In this document: piece by piece, positions 34,229-45,647 of the stretch
Position numbering within the stretch: the first letter of the stretch is position 1
Layout: every line of letters starts with the position of its first letter
The notes under the pieces: generated by a model
Seen by the model: the letters and a program-made list of their open reading frames with translations, nothing else
Databases searched by the model: none
What the model was told of the DNA's origin: nothing
DNA from: Straminergon stramineum
Taxonomy: Eukaryota; Streptophyta; Bryopsida; Hypnales; Calliergonaceae
Direction: 5' to 3'
Length of the DNA stretch: 64,000 nt
Assembly: GCA_963920665.1 (NCBI GenBank)
Contig: OY987273.1
Coordinates: 5,148,501-5,212,500 of the forward strand
Position numbers and translations under genes: made by a program

Positions 34229-37200
34229 ATGAATTTCAATTATGACATGCCCATTCGAATGTCTTGTAGCGGAGGAGTGACAACCAAAATTAGACTGATA
34301 CAAAAGATGATACTGACTAGACTACCTTTGAGCAATAGTCACAAGCAACAACTACGAGATGACCGGTTGAGGAGTAGGGAATTGGAGAGGGCTACATTGT
34401 ACAACGTCAAGAGACTACATTGCCCATGCACCAAATGCCGGGGGCATAGGAGATTACTCATATGTAACATAAGAGAGCACCTAATCTGCAATGGTAGAGA
34501 TCCGAGTTCTCAAATTTGGAGAGGTCCTAGCCCCAAAGACTCCTCCAACGAAGAGTGGAAGTAGCAATTCTAGAGACCAGTGGAAGAGGCTGCGGTGTAG
34601 ATGGATGCCAATGTTGATACTTATGGCATGATAGACCAAGCGATAGGGGAAGTAGAAGGCACTGAAAGTTTTGTAGAGCAAGTTCACTGTGAAGTTAGCG
34701 ATGCTTTTGCCACTGCAGACTCCATCCACGAAGACTGTAGAGAAGGGGGCACAGAGGACAATGCAGAGGCTAAGGAATGTAGGGATGATTTGCCCATTGC
34801 TGAAACTACCTCAAATGAAGAAGGTGAGGACAACAACTTCGATGCCCTAGTATTGGAGGAGTCCATAGAGGGTCTATACGTTGATTGCAGGTCTAGCAAA
34901 CTTGCAGCAACAGTCTTGCTTATGAACCTTTGTATAGTGCATCGGATGAGCAATCATTGTGCAAATGAGCTATTCAGCATTTCACATGTCCATCTTTTGC
35001 TAGAGGGAAATACATTGCCTAAAACGTACCATGCGGCAAAGACATTGACAACAAAACTAGGCCTCACATACAAGACCATCCATGCATGCAAGAAAGGATG
35101 TGTACTATTTCATGGCGAACAGAAAAATGCCCTAAGGTGCCCTAAGTGCAATGGTCGCAGATATAGAGATGAAGATTGATAGGCCTTCCCAATGAAAGTT
35201 CTCCGTCACTTCCCCATTATTCCACATCTATAGAGGATGTTTAGGAGTCCTAGTATCTCGTAGTTGATGGTATGGCATGCTGAAAATCAAAGCAACCGAG
35301 AAGGAGGGGATGGCCTTGTGCATCACCCTTGCGACTCAAAGGCTTGGCAACACTTCCACGACAATGTGGATCCTACATTTGGAAGCGATGCACGAAACAC
35401 TCGCTTCGCCTTGGCCGCTCATGGGTTGAATCCTTTCAAGAAAAACCGATCATCGTGGTCCACGTGGCCAGTGTTACTACTGAATTATAATCTTCCCCCA
35501 TGGTTGACAACAGAGAAGTTTTTTGTGTTGTTGGCATTCTTGATTCCCAGGAGGGAATCCATTACAGCTAATGTATTTGATGTATATTTGGAGCCACTTG
35601 TTGAAGAGTTGCTAGAGTTATGGGGAGGGGTTCCTACACACGACATCATAAAGGAGCTTGGGTGTAGGTCATTCACGCTGCGAGGTATGCTCTCGTGGAC
35701 TATTCATGATTTTCCAGGCTATGGCACGATAGGAGGATTTGCCCATCAAGGATATGCAGCTTGTCCTCCGTGTGGAGAAGACTTAGGTGCCGAGCATTCT
35801 ATAGAGTTGGGGAAGCAAACGTACAGTGGAACTTGTCGTTGGTTGCTTGAAGATCATTCCTACCATTCAGAAGAAATGAAGGACCACTTCAACAGCACCA
35901 TTGAAAATCGTCCTAAACCACGGGAAGTTACAGTAGAAGAGCAAGTACAACACGCAATGGATTATGAGGCATGGAGAGCAGCTAGACATAAAGAGGGTGC
36001 TATAGGAAACCCATCAAGAATACACGGTGTGAAGCGATTGAGCATTTTATACAGATTGCCTTATTAGAAGGTCAGCAGTGCTGGGTTTTTCTTCCAACCC
36101 TCCACATGACTTGTAGGGGACTTGCAAAGGACTTGGATGACTGTCAGAAGTGGCGAGGTAGTGATTTTGGAGTAGTTAACAAGCAGAAGTCATGTTCTGT
36201 GACTAATGTATGATAGATGTGTCACTTCTGTTTCTATGGAGTGAGGAAAATGCAACTCAATAGGAGGCACCTCTGTCTTTCTTATTTACCCTGTCTTCAT
36301 GTTAAAATAGTTGCATGTATCTATTGCTAAAGGCATAGGGTATATATTGAGTACATACTAGATGTGTACTTCCACCTTTGTAAATGAGGTTGACCAAGAA
36401 CTCACCTCCAAGTCGTATGTCATATTGTGCAGTATCTTCTAATCTAGTATACATTGGATGTCATGCACTGTGAAATGAACTTGGCAAAGAATTTTTTGAA
36501 GACCATAATAGGAAAGAAAGACACCGTGAAGGTCTGAAGAGATTTCCAAAGGCAAAATATCAAAAAATACCTCCGGCTAACCCCCAACCCATGTAAGGTA
36601 GGGAAAATGGTGAAACCTCGAGCACCATACGTGCTATCTGAAGATAAATTTGAGAAGTTTGCAAGGTGCCTTGAGTCCTTGAAAACACCAAGTGGCTTCT
36701 CTTCAGACCTTAGCAAGTGCATTCTAAAGAAGAATTTTGGGGGCCTCAAGTCCCATGATTACCATGTACTAATGCAACAAGTGTTGCCACTAGCACTTCG
36801 AGGCCTGATGCAGACTGGGCCCTGTATGGCAATCATGAGAATGTGCAAGGTCTTTAGGTGCCTATGCACGAAGGTGTACAATCCAACTGACTTTGTATCG
36901 TTGGAAGTTGATGTGGCAGAAAGCATGGCGTTGTTAGAGATTGAATTTCCACCATCCTTTTTTGATATAATGACGCATCTCCCCTATCATCTTGTGAAGG
37001 AGTTAGACTTGTGTAGACCAGTTAGTGCACGGTGGATGTATCATGTTGAACAATACATGAAAGTCCTGAAGACCCATGTTCAGAATATGGTGCGTCTTGA
37101 AGCGTGTATGACGGAGGGGTATTTGAAAGATGAATGCATTAGCTTCATAACCAAGTACCTCCACAAATTTGAGGCCACGCAGAGAGGAGTATGGGATGAA

Positions 37201-38399
37201 GACAAAGAGTATGGCGATGTGGAGGTGCTACAAGGTCTGGGGAAACTATACATGATGAGCTTAGAGCTACGAGACATTGCACACCAATACATGCTTTTGA
37301 ATGTATCAGTTATGCAAGATTTGTATGTGTAAGTAGTTGCGCTATCTTGTGTCTATCATGTTTCTATGAAGAAATGTCTAAAGTCCTTCCTATAAACTAG
37401 TACTAAACTACCTGTTCTCATTAACCTCACAAGCACACTTTCTAGTTGTGGTTGAGATGTGTCAAAGTCATTTCTGCATCACATGTCCGATGCTCTATCC
37501 AGTCATGCAACTCATTAGAAACTAATGGAAGTCACATCAAAGTCATAGAAGTGTGTCTTGTGAAGCAACGATACTTGAAGCATGAGGCACTGGCCAGCAT
37601 GTTTCCAGTGCCATCTTGCATCAGATTGCAAACTATGTGTTCATCATTCATAGGTGTATGTTTTTCCAAGAAGTGGTAGTCTGAAAAAAGTGACAATCCA
37701 TCGACTCCGGTACTAGCACAATGGATTCAAGCTGTTGTGGAAGAGTCTGAGATAAATTTGAGGAACCCTAAGGACATGGAACGCTTCTTGTTGAGCAAGA
37801 AGCCATCGCAGAGAGCAACTCGACATACACGCATAATGGCATTTGGTAACCACTTCCGAGTGGAGGATGAGACATTTGTGCGATTGGTGAGCTACAATAG
37901 TGAGGTAGCTTCTATATTTGAATTGCACTTAGGGAATGAGGAAGACTTGTCAGTTCCCTATATCGGTGTCTTGAAGGACATTTTGCTCTTGGACTATGGA
38001 GCATTGCAAACACAGATCATTTTCTTGCGATGTGAGTGGATAAAACCCTACGACAATCAAGGGAACCCTACATATATATAGGATGACGCGAGTTTCGTTG
38101 TGGTGAACTACCGCCATAAACTCCCTCGCTTGGTTGAGCTTTTCATTTTCCCTAGCCAAGCCACACAAGTTTTCTTCTCTGATGTTGTCGAGAAACCTGG
38201 ATGGAAAGTAGTTTTACGGAAAGAAGCCAAAGCAAAGCCAGAAGTTGTAGACACAACGGACGCCTTCATTAGTACAACAATGGAGAGTGTTGGGCTTACA
38301 ACTCCCCGACACGTTGCCATTCCGATGGAGGCGGCTAATCTAGTGGGTGCCATTGAGTTGTTTGTAGAAGACAACTTACTGGCACAAGAAGCATACTAG
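34229..38399 (+). pseudogene. TNP2-type CACTA transposase (Transposase_21, DUF4218, DUF4216)
   Basis: Domains in order: N-terminal zinc-binding transposase-associated domain, CPCTKCRGHR...IREHLICNG (about 34420-34500); linker ending THACKKGC-type motif IHACKKGCVLF and CPKCNGRRYRDED (about 35075-35175); Transposase_21 core (35180-36065) with HFPIIPHL, VWHAENQS, NTRFALAAHGLNPFKK, NLPPWLTTEKFF, DVYLEPLVEELLELW and WTIHDFPGYGTI; LDVMHCEMN at 36454; DUF4218 (36607-37170) with GLKSHDYHVLMQQVLPLALR; and DUF4216 (about 37930-38230) with FIFPSQATQVFFSDV. The protein cuts and joins element ends in the nucleus. At least six in-frame stops (for example 35177, two between 35220 and 35262, 36065, near 36525, 38079) make it inactive. 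Order and completeness otherwise match full-length plant TNP2. Confidence 0.93.
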
Positions 38400-39681
38400 T
38401 GTCACTTCTTCTTGCATAGAACATGTTTGTTTCAAGTTTGCTTACGTGGTGGCACCAAGTTCACAGTCTATTGCCATTTTTCTACATACATAGTGAATGT
38501 GTCACATACATCCAATGACAATATAAATAGCTTACTAAATATTTTCCAGCACATGGTATTCCAATTGCGTTGTGATCCAGGGTCTTAGTATTATAAGTCA
38601 TTTCTAGAGTACCCTTCGTAGTTCTCAACAATCCTTCTATAGTGACAATGAAGATGCACCATAATCATCCAAGTTAGGAAAAACCACAATCACTTCTCTT
38701 GGTGTAGATATAGTGTAAGCTTTGTTTTGAGCATACCATAAGGAGAGTCATGCAGCCATGTATACATTTCAGTTCTCACTTTCATAGAGAATTCATGAAA
38801 TATAAGCCCTCATTTGAACCACAACCAAACATCATTGTTTAGCTTGTGTAGTAAGTTTGTTCATTTCTTGAAAGAGGAGAAGAGATTATGAACATGTATA
38901 TTTCTATAGAATTGAATGAGTCTTGACCAAATCTTTGAATACAAAATTCAAAGTCTTGTCTATGAATTCATGGACTTACTACCTCAAACCTTTTGAGCAA
39001 GAAATTCATGCTAGCAACTCATGTCTAGATAGTGTAGAGTAGGGTGCCTTAGAGCATCCATTGACCAATAATATGAGAGGGACTATGACCCTCCCATCAC
39101 TACGACAAAACCCAGTCTTAGCAAGAAGATTTTTGAAGATCCAAAACCACTTACATGTGAGCCACTTCAATTGCTAAACCATGATCTACCTTATACATTC
39201 TAACTCCCTCTTGCATGCGAGTTCATGTAGTGGACTTCCTTCTCATGACTACAAGTGTATTCCATTAAGGAGAAGACACTAGACAAAAGCAGGTTCGAAA
39301 AGTGCATTGTTTTCAATCACACGAAATTTCATGGTACATACTATGTAGAGGTGAGTAATCCTAGAGTCATTTTTTAGTCTCTCTATAGTAAACCATAGTT
39401 AGCATATATGACAGTGGATCCACTACATATCAACTGAGACTCCATGTCAGAATTTTATACTACCACCTCAGAATGTCTACAATGTTGTCAATGGAAACTG
39501 GAGGATGAAACTTTTCCTTCATCCACTCCTTGTCTTGAAGTTGCGAATGAGACTCTAAAATGACTTGAACGCGGGAGAAAAAGTAGAGCTGGTGCAATTA
39601 GGGAGTTGTACTCATTCTTTAGTCATTGTGGTCAAGAAGTCATTCCTCCACAGTCACATATTTGCCCATTTTCTTGTAGTG
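38400..39681. other. 3' tail and subterminal region of CACTA-1, no gene
   Basis: Non-coding. It has scattered AGTCAT words and ends in the GGGCA..TTTTCTTGTAGTG terminus. A CACTACGACAAAACCC word at about 39099 resembles a CACTA end, but no partner or target duplication was found. Confidence 0.5.
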
Positions 39682-39684
39682 TAT

Positions 39685-41330
39685 ATGGACTCAAAGTCTC
39701 CAAGATCACAAGATTACTCCCACATTTTTATACTAGTCTAGGAGGAATTCCTATGGTCCTTAAACCGAAAAAATTAATTTATAAATTTTTTTTCTCTTTG
39801 TAATAGAAATGACAGTTTTTGAGTGATACTTGATGGAAAAAAAAGGCCTAAGACATTAGGGGTGCAAGATTTAAGAAAATCCTAGGCCTACACAACTAAC
39901 ACAACTAAAGAAGCAATTCAATCAATATTGTAAATTTATAATCTACAAGATATGATTTTACAAACCTTCTTATAAAATCATTTGCAAAAAAGTCTTGAGA
40001 TGAAATGTACTTGTGATCATTAGAATATGACCTACTTATCCCAATTGTTGTACTTGAAAGGTCATTATATTTGAAGGTCACTCGCATTCTACACTACCTA
40101 AGCTCTAATATTTTGGGTTGTGATAAATTTATTGATGGTTTACAAGTTAGGGTGCACGCAAGTATACATAGGTATAAGCATGTATGATGTGAACCTCAAT
40201 TTCATTTTTGTTGTATAAATGCTTACTTGAATCTTGTCCACATCATATCACATTAAATTACATTAAAGCGCTCAAATCATTTTGGGCATCATCTCGTAAA
40301 TGTCACAATAGAATAATCAATAAAGAGACAATATAATTTCATATAGACATTTAGGATATTTACATTGGTGTTATGCACTATCAATGTATTCTACGATAGG
40401 AAATTGAATGAACACTCTAAATTATAATCCAACGTTTACATTTGTGTAGTGGCCCATAATAAAGTACATCTTAAGAACAATTGAAATCTAAATGACAAAG
40501 TTAGTAAGGTCTACATATGCATTACATTGTCATGATTGCATTCCAAACTTCGAAGGAGTCAAAGGTAAAAACATATTTCACGCACCACATCACTAGGTTG
40601 GAAAACTCATGAAATGTTATGAGTTCTTTAAGTACAATTGAGGGTTCTATGGTTCAATTTTCTTTTTGTAGGATTTATGGTATAGGGTTTGGAGAGCACG
40701 TTTAAATGTGGGGAGGGAAATGTGAAATTACCCTTTCTTACATTAACTCTACATTAGATACTTGTCACATTGAAGAGTTCTTTCTTGAAAATGAATCTGG
40801 AGTTTTCAGAATTTAATGCTGGAGGATTGCCGTGTAGACAAAGGTTGAGTTTTGCCATTTGGTGGGCAGCAAGGCAGACGACAGATCTTGGTTTTAGATG
40901 GTCAGGGTGGTCGGCTTGAGTAGACGGGCTCGGCAATCAAGGCAGTCGGACTAAGGCGGAGGGGTGGCAGACAACAGGTTCGGTGGTGGTCAGTGGTGGA
41001 TAGCTAGTTGCTCATCCGCCACGAAAGCGATTGGCCGTAATTTGGACCAACAGACAGTAGGACTGGGGCCAGTTCGGGCGGACCACTTTTAGATTTGATG
41101 GCTGATGAGCGGCTCATTTTCTCTCACTTCTACTCTCCTTTGCTGCCAAGTTGGATGTGCTATTGTTGCTTCAAGTGCGACTTCCTCCTACAGGGTGGAG
41201 AGTAGGGATCCTTGAGCTTTTGTTACTATTGCTTATTTATTCATTCACTTATTTATATACATCTCACGATACTCACGTGCCGTAAGTATATGTTTTCAAG
41301 GGCTTACAAATTCAAATTCTTTGTCATGAC
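39685..41330. other. A+T-rich intergenic region with a G+C-rich block at 40840-41110
   Basis: No gene is supported. The G+C-rich block (GGCAGACGAC, AGGCAGTCGGAC, GGCGGAGGGG, GGGCGGACC) lies directly 5' of the plus-strand family-X gene, parallel to the blocks before the kinase gene and the 22-kb gene. Confidence 0.45.
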
Positions 41331-41331
41331 T

Positions 41332-44300
41332 GGTCAAGGTGTTCCGGCTAGCAACGAGATGACTATAGGAGGTGAAAAAAAGAAAGGGATTAAGGCAAAG
41401 GGGGGCCTTCATGGGCTCCACTATGAGATTTTAGATGACCTTAACATAGAAGTGGAGAGCAATTGGGAATAGGAGGAAGTAGAATATTGGACTTCAAAAC
41501 ATGCAAGAAGTATGTGAAAATGTACCACATTGACAAGTTGTGGCCTCAGGATTGCCATGTGGTACATACACATGTTTTTTTGTTGTAAGCTGCATAATTG
41601 CAACAATAAGCATTTTGTCCATCGATCAGAGGAGGTGTGGTGGGCTGTCTTTGGAGACAAGCCTAGGAGTAAGGGATGCATAAATTATAGTGTGGTGTCC
41701 ATGGTGTATGCAGAACTCATTCTAAACCGCAAGGTGGATTAGAGCACTTATCCAACAGAGGTGGATGCTCCACTTTTACTCCAACGCAATCAAAAAGATA
41801 TTCCCGATTCGTACAATCCTAAGGTAGGACCAAGTTAACCAACAAGGTCCAAAAACGTATTGAAAAATACTACAAGGCCTACAACCAAGGTCTTGGAGGT
41901 TTCAGATGATGCAATACTAAATAGGCCCACATAACCTCGAATGGAAGTGAGCAATGTCTCCTTGAGAGGTGTAGACAAAGAGGTTTTTATAACTCCTCCA
42001 ACGTGCTTTACATCCACACCAAATGTAACAACATTGGGTGAGCAAAGCATGGCTCCAAGCAAGGAAACTACAACAAATGAAACAACCTTGGTTGAGCAAA
42101 ACATGGTTGCAACAAAGAAACCCCAGTGGAAGAACGTAGATCACCTTTTTTGCCACATAGAGACATCAATGAAGAACAATTGGCAAAAGCCAATGCTACA
42201 ATTGAGAGTTATATAGATAGTAAAGCTCTAGAGAGTTTGACGGAATATGCAACTCTGATTTCTCGGTTGCCAATGACACCAAGGCAAAGCCAAATATTGA
42301 GTCCAACCCAAACGTTCAACCTTGATGAAATAGTAAGCCCAAGCCAAAGGTTGAGCCCAAGACAAATATTAAACCCAGGAATTGAAGTACATCCACATTT
42401 GTCAACTTTAAGCCCATCGCAATTGGAGATTATCAATTCCATGCTTGATGCCAATGGTTGTTCGGCCAAACAACTTGACAACACGACGAACAAGATGTCC
42501 AACACGTCTAGTAGTCCCCCTTATCTATCTAATAAAGTTAACTTCAAGGTTCACTTTCAAATAAAGCACTTTCTATTTCCAATCTTGACATATTTGAGTT
42601 TCATTTTATTGAAGTGTCTCAATTTAAAAATCACTTATTACATTCTAAATTATGGATCATAAATAAAGGGAGCTTTCAAATTGTCTTTGCTGCTAGGATA
42701 AGGCCTTATACGACAAAATTGTCTAGTATGTGCGACACTCATCTTATACGACACATGATGTTAGACGAACAACTTGGCATCCAAACCCCAAAATGTGTTC
42801 GACAAAACAACCCTGCTGATGCTAATCAATTAGAGAAGTTGTTGGAATGTTGTAGTCATTGGTGAGTACTATCAAAGCAATATCTTGATTCTAATGCAGG
42901 TAATGAGGCAAGTCCCTCTAGTCTACCTACACCTACAAGTGAGTGGGGCAGTATTTCAAAAATTTCGTACAGACTAAGGTTTTCAGCGAAACGTGTAGCT
43001 AAAATTACTCCTTAGGTTAGGGACATGGAAAAACAATTTTCCAAAATGGTACCTGAACTGTTGATTGGTGCCTTGTTTTTTTGCAATGTCATTGAGAAAT
43101 TGTCACCAATTCTTGACGGTGGCTTGAAGAACTTAAAAAGTTTGATTGCCTTAGACGCAAACATTCATCAACTGAAGTTAAAGTGCGAGGATTTGGAGTT
43201 GAAGCTGTTGATGTCACAGAGAAACATGGAGTGCGAACGTTCAAGCACGATCTTTCAAAGGAAGCCCTCGAACAATTGAGGGTCCAAGTAGAAGAGTTGA
43301 AGAGTGGCATGCCTACCATGGGCTCCAAGAACGTTCCATATGTGCAAGAAAGTCAAGAGAGCAATCAACTCTCTCTTCCTCTAGAGAAGGCGAAAGTGAT
43401 GGAGACGTCCATCATCTGGAATGTGGATAAGGTTGGGGACAACAAGAAATGTGAAGAAGCAGTACAAACTATCATTTGTAATGTTTCCCCTACATTGCGG
43501 AATGCTTCCATACAAACTTAAGGTAGTGAGTTGGAAGAGCTAAAGTTGAAATTAGATGAGGCAATCCAAGAGAAAATCCATGCTCAATCCGAGTTCAACT
43601 GATTTCAAGAAATTATGGACTTAGAAGAAGGCATGCCAAAGAGTGGATTGGAGTCTCGATGGTTGGCATGGGTACAGAAACTCCAAGACAAACCCTTTGT
43701 AGTATCTCAAGCAATGAAAAGGCTTATGAAATTTGCAATGAAGTCGGATGAAGAATGCAATGCCATGAAGACCTCTTTCGGTCAGTTCAAGAAGATGTTT
43801 CATGAACATCCAAGGGGTTCCACTGAAATTACATGTTGAGGAGACATGGATGACATGTTTGAGTGGTTGAACCACACAAAGAAGGAAGATGTTCCACACA
43901 TCAATTGGGCCTTGGAAGTAGAGAAAGGGTGGGTCCCTTACAACAAACTTTTAGCACATCAAGGAGAAAGACAAGACAGTAGAGCATGCTTGCGATCCCA
44001 CCCCAGGAATCTTAGATGGTTATTGTAGCCATTGCCAAGGTCTTTTTGGCCCTAAAGGAGCCCTAACCATGAGCCAATGTCACCACACTTTTCATGTCAC
44101 ATGCATCGTGAAAGCATCACTCGTTTGTTTAGTTCGTGTAGGATGCCGCTCTCCTTGGAGCTCTTGGTTCTACAAAATGCTTGGCATTTTGGAAGATATG
44201 CCCCCCGTCCACGAATACAATTGATGGACCCTTCCACTTCACCAAGGACCATACCACTTCCAAAATTTCTCGCATTGGGGGGTGACCTCTCATATGGGAT

Positions 44301-44773
44301 TCAATTGAACACATATATAGATTGTATGAGGAGTTTGAGGAGCCCGTGGATCCCTTCACGTGGATGACCCTCAATAGAGAGGTAGAATTGTGAGCCCAAA
44401 GTATTGAAGATGGCAAGGCTCACGAATTGTTTTGTTGCAACATGGGGGGGGGGGGGGGGAGGGGGGGCATTGGAGTGTGCAACATAAGAAGTTTTTTCGG
44501 TTTCCCGAAAAAGAAGTGCAAAAAAGGCCAAACAACACTTAGGTAGAGGTGGAGCGTGCTCAAGCGTTCAATGAGCAATATGGGGCCTATAATGACACTT
44601 TGATTGGCAAGGCCCTTCTCTTGTCAAAGTTGGAAGAAGCTGCCAAAGTTCCTGCTCTTGTCAAAATAGATGGGGAAACAAGTATGGGGCATTCATTTGT
44701 GGAAGTGGCATCAGCATTTGACAAGAGGGTAGGCGACATCAAAGGCCTTATTCGTTTAATTGAGACAAAATGA
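41332..44773 (+). pseudogene. Family-X protein with coiled coils and a RING-like C-terminal cluster
   Basis: The leader is basic (MTGQGVPASN then GGEKKKGIKAKGG). The conserved block DFKTCKKYVKMYHIDKLW (about 41490-41550) and, in another frame, NKHFVHRSEEVWW and MVYAELILNRKVD (about 41610-41742) matches the 22-kb gene. Next come SPxQ-rich repeats (42270-42420), Leu/Glu-rich coiled coils (43025-43570) and a second helical part (43615-43840). A Cys/His cluster follows at 44024-44130, CSHC-x14-CHHTFHVTC, with two later Cys. The C-x2-C...C-x-H-x2-H-x2-C spacing is that of RING-H2, but the last C-x2-C is not intact. Stops and frame changes throughout show a pseudogene. If once active, an E3 ligase-like role is inferred from the RING pattern alone. 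Confidence 0.6.
44444..44467 (+). repeat. Long G tract: 16 G, one A, 7 G
   Basis: The run is uninterrupted except for A at 44460. It interrupts the distal coding remnant of the family-X gene. It could form a G-quadruplex and is prone to length error in sequencing. Confidence 0.95.
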
Positions 44774-44779
44774 CAATTT

Positions 44780-45640
44780 TGAGATTTTGAAAAATGGTTG
44801 CAAAGCTCTAGCGAATTAAGGGTTGTTGAACCCAATAGTATGTAGAGGTAGCCATGAAATAACAATAGAAAGCTTTGAACAAGCTGCCCCAATTGACTTG
44901 AAACATGAGATTATAATTGCATCAATACAATAGAAGATGTGAGACTTTCTTTTAGATAGAGGACCTGAAGTACTCTGTACAAAGAAAGGGAGTCATTTTA
45001 AAGTGAGTAAGTTGGAATTACTTGTGCGGTTTAATACAAAAAGAGTATGTAAATATTCTTTGTAGTAAATGAACTATAAAGGCATAAGATTTAGTGGAAT
45101 CAACGTAGAGGTTTCTTGTATATGAAGCATTAAACTTCTGAAAGTATTTTTGTATGTCTACTTATTGTACTATTAATAGTAAAGGGTACCTCAAAACTAA
45201 GTACTTCAAAATATTTACTTGCTTGATTTACTTGTTGATGGCAAAATCTTTACTTTGTCTATATCTATACAATTGCTCCTAGCTACTTCCAATGCTTTGA
45301 GCTTTGCTAGTCCTTTAAAGATATCCTCATGTCGATAATGATAGTGTGGCCCACTTCTCCCCCCCCAAAGACTCGCATAAGCTCAAGCTTTGACCTCCAT
45401 TTTTCTTTCGCTTTGACCTTTGAATGGCTTGAGGGGCCCCTAAACCTGAAAGCGATCTTGACCCTTAAGGAGGCCGCCTCGGTAGCGACACATTGACATT
45501 GTCTATGTCCAAAAGTCGAGTCCCTATTATTTTGGAGTCCAGCGAACAGCGATGTTCTCTGAAAATTCGTTGCCTAAAAAGACTATTGGTGGAAGGAGAT
45601 TGTCTGGCTCTTGTAGATTGCAAGGGATGAGGTTGCTTAT
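44780..45640. other. No gene seen
   Basis: Spacer between the convergent family-X gene (plus) and the phosphatase-like gene (minus). I see no repeat or RNA gene here. Confidence 0.5.
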
Positions 45641-45647
45641 CCTTGAT

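Larger units (their letters stand above)
24159..39681 (+). mobile_element. CACTA-1, a roughly 15.5-kb CACTA (En/Spm) element with transposase genes
   Basis: The 3' end is canonical: TTTGCCCATTTTCTTGTAGTG ends at 39681 and is followed by TAT. The proposed 5' end is CACTTAAAAAAAAAG at 24159, preceded by TAT (24156-24158), which gives a 3-bp target duplication typical of CACTA elements. The 5' inverted repeat is degenerate (CACTT for CACTA). Inside both ends is the shared word TAGTCATTGTGGTCAAG (about 24256 and 39616). The element encodes TNP2-type transposase on the plus strand and a Transposase_24-like gene on the minus strand, in divergent arrangement. The 3' end is secure; the 5' end is less so. 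Confidence 0.7.

Noticed and set aside
34229..38399. Alternative genetic code (stop codons read as amino acids)
   Set aside because: In-frame stops coincide with several different amino acids (Trp, Arg, probably Gln) and vary between copies of the same repeat, which fits pseudogene decay rather than reassignment.
39099..39130. CACTACGACAAAACCC as the start of a third CACTA element
   Set aside because: No matching TAGTG end, 3-bp duplication or subterminal array was found.
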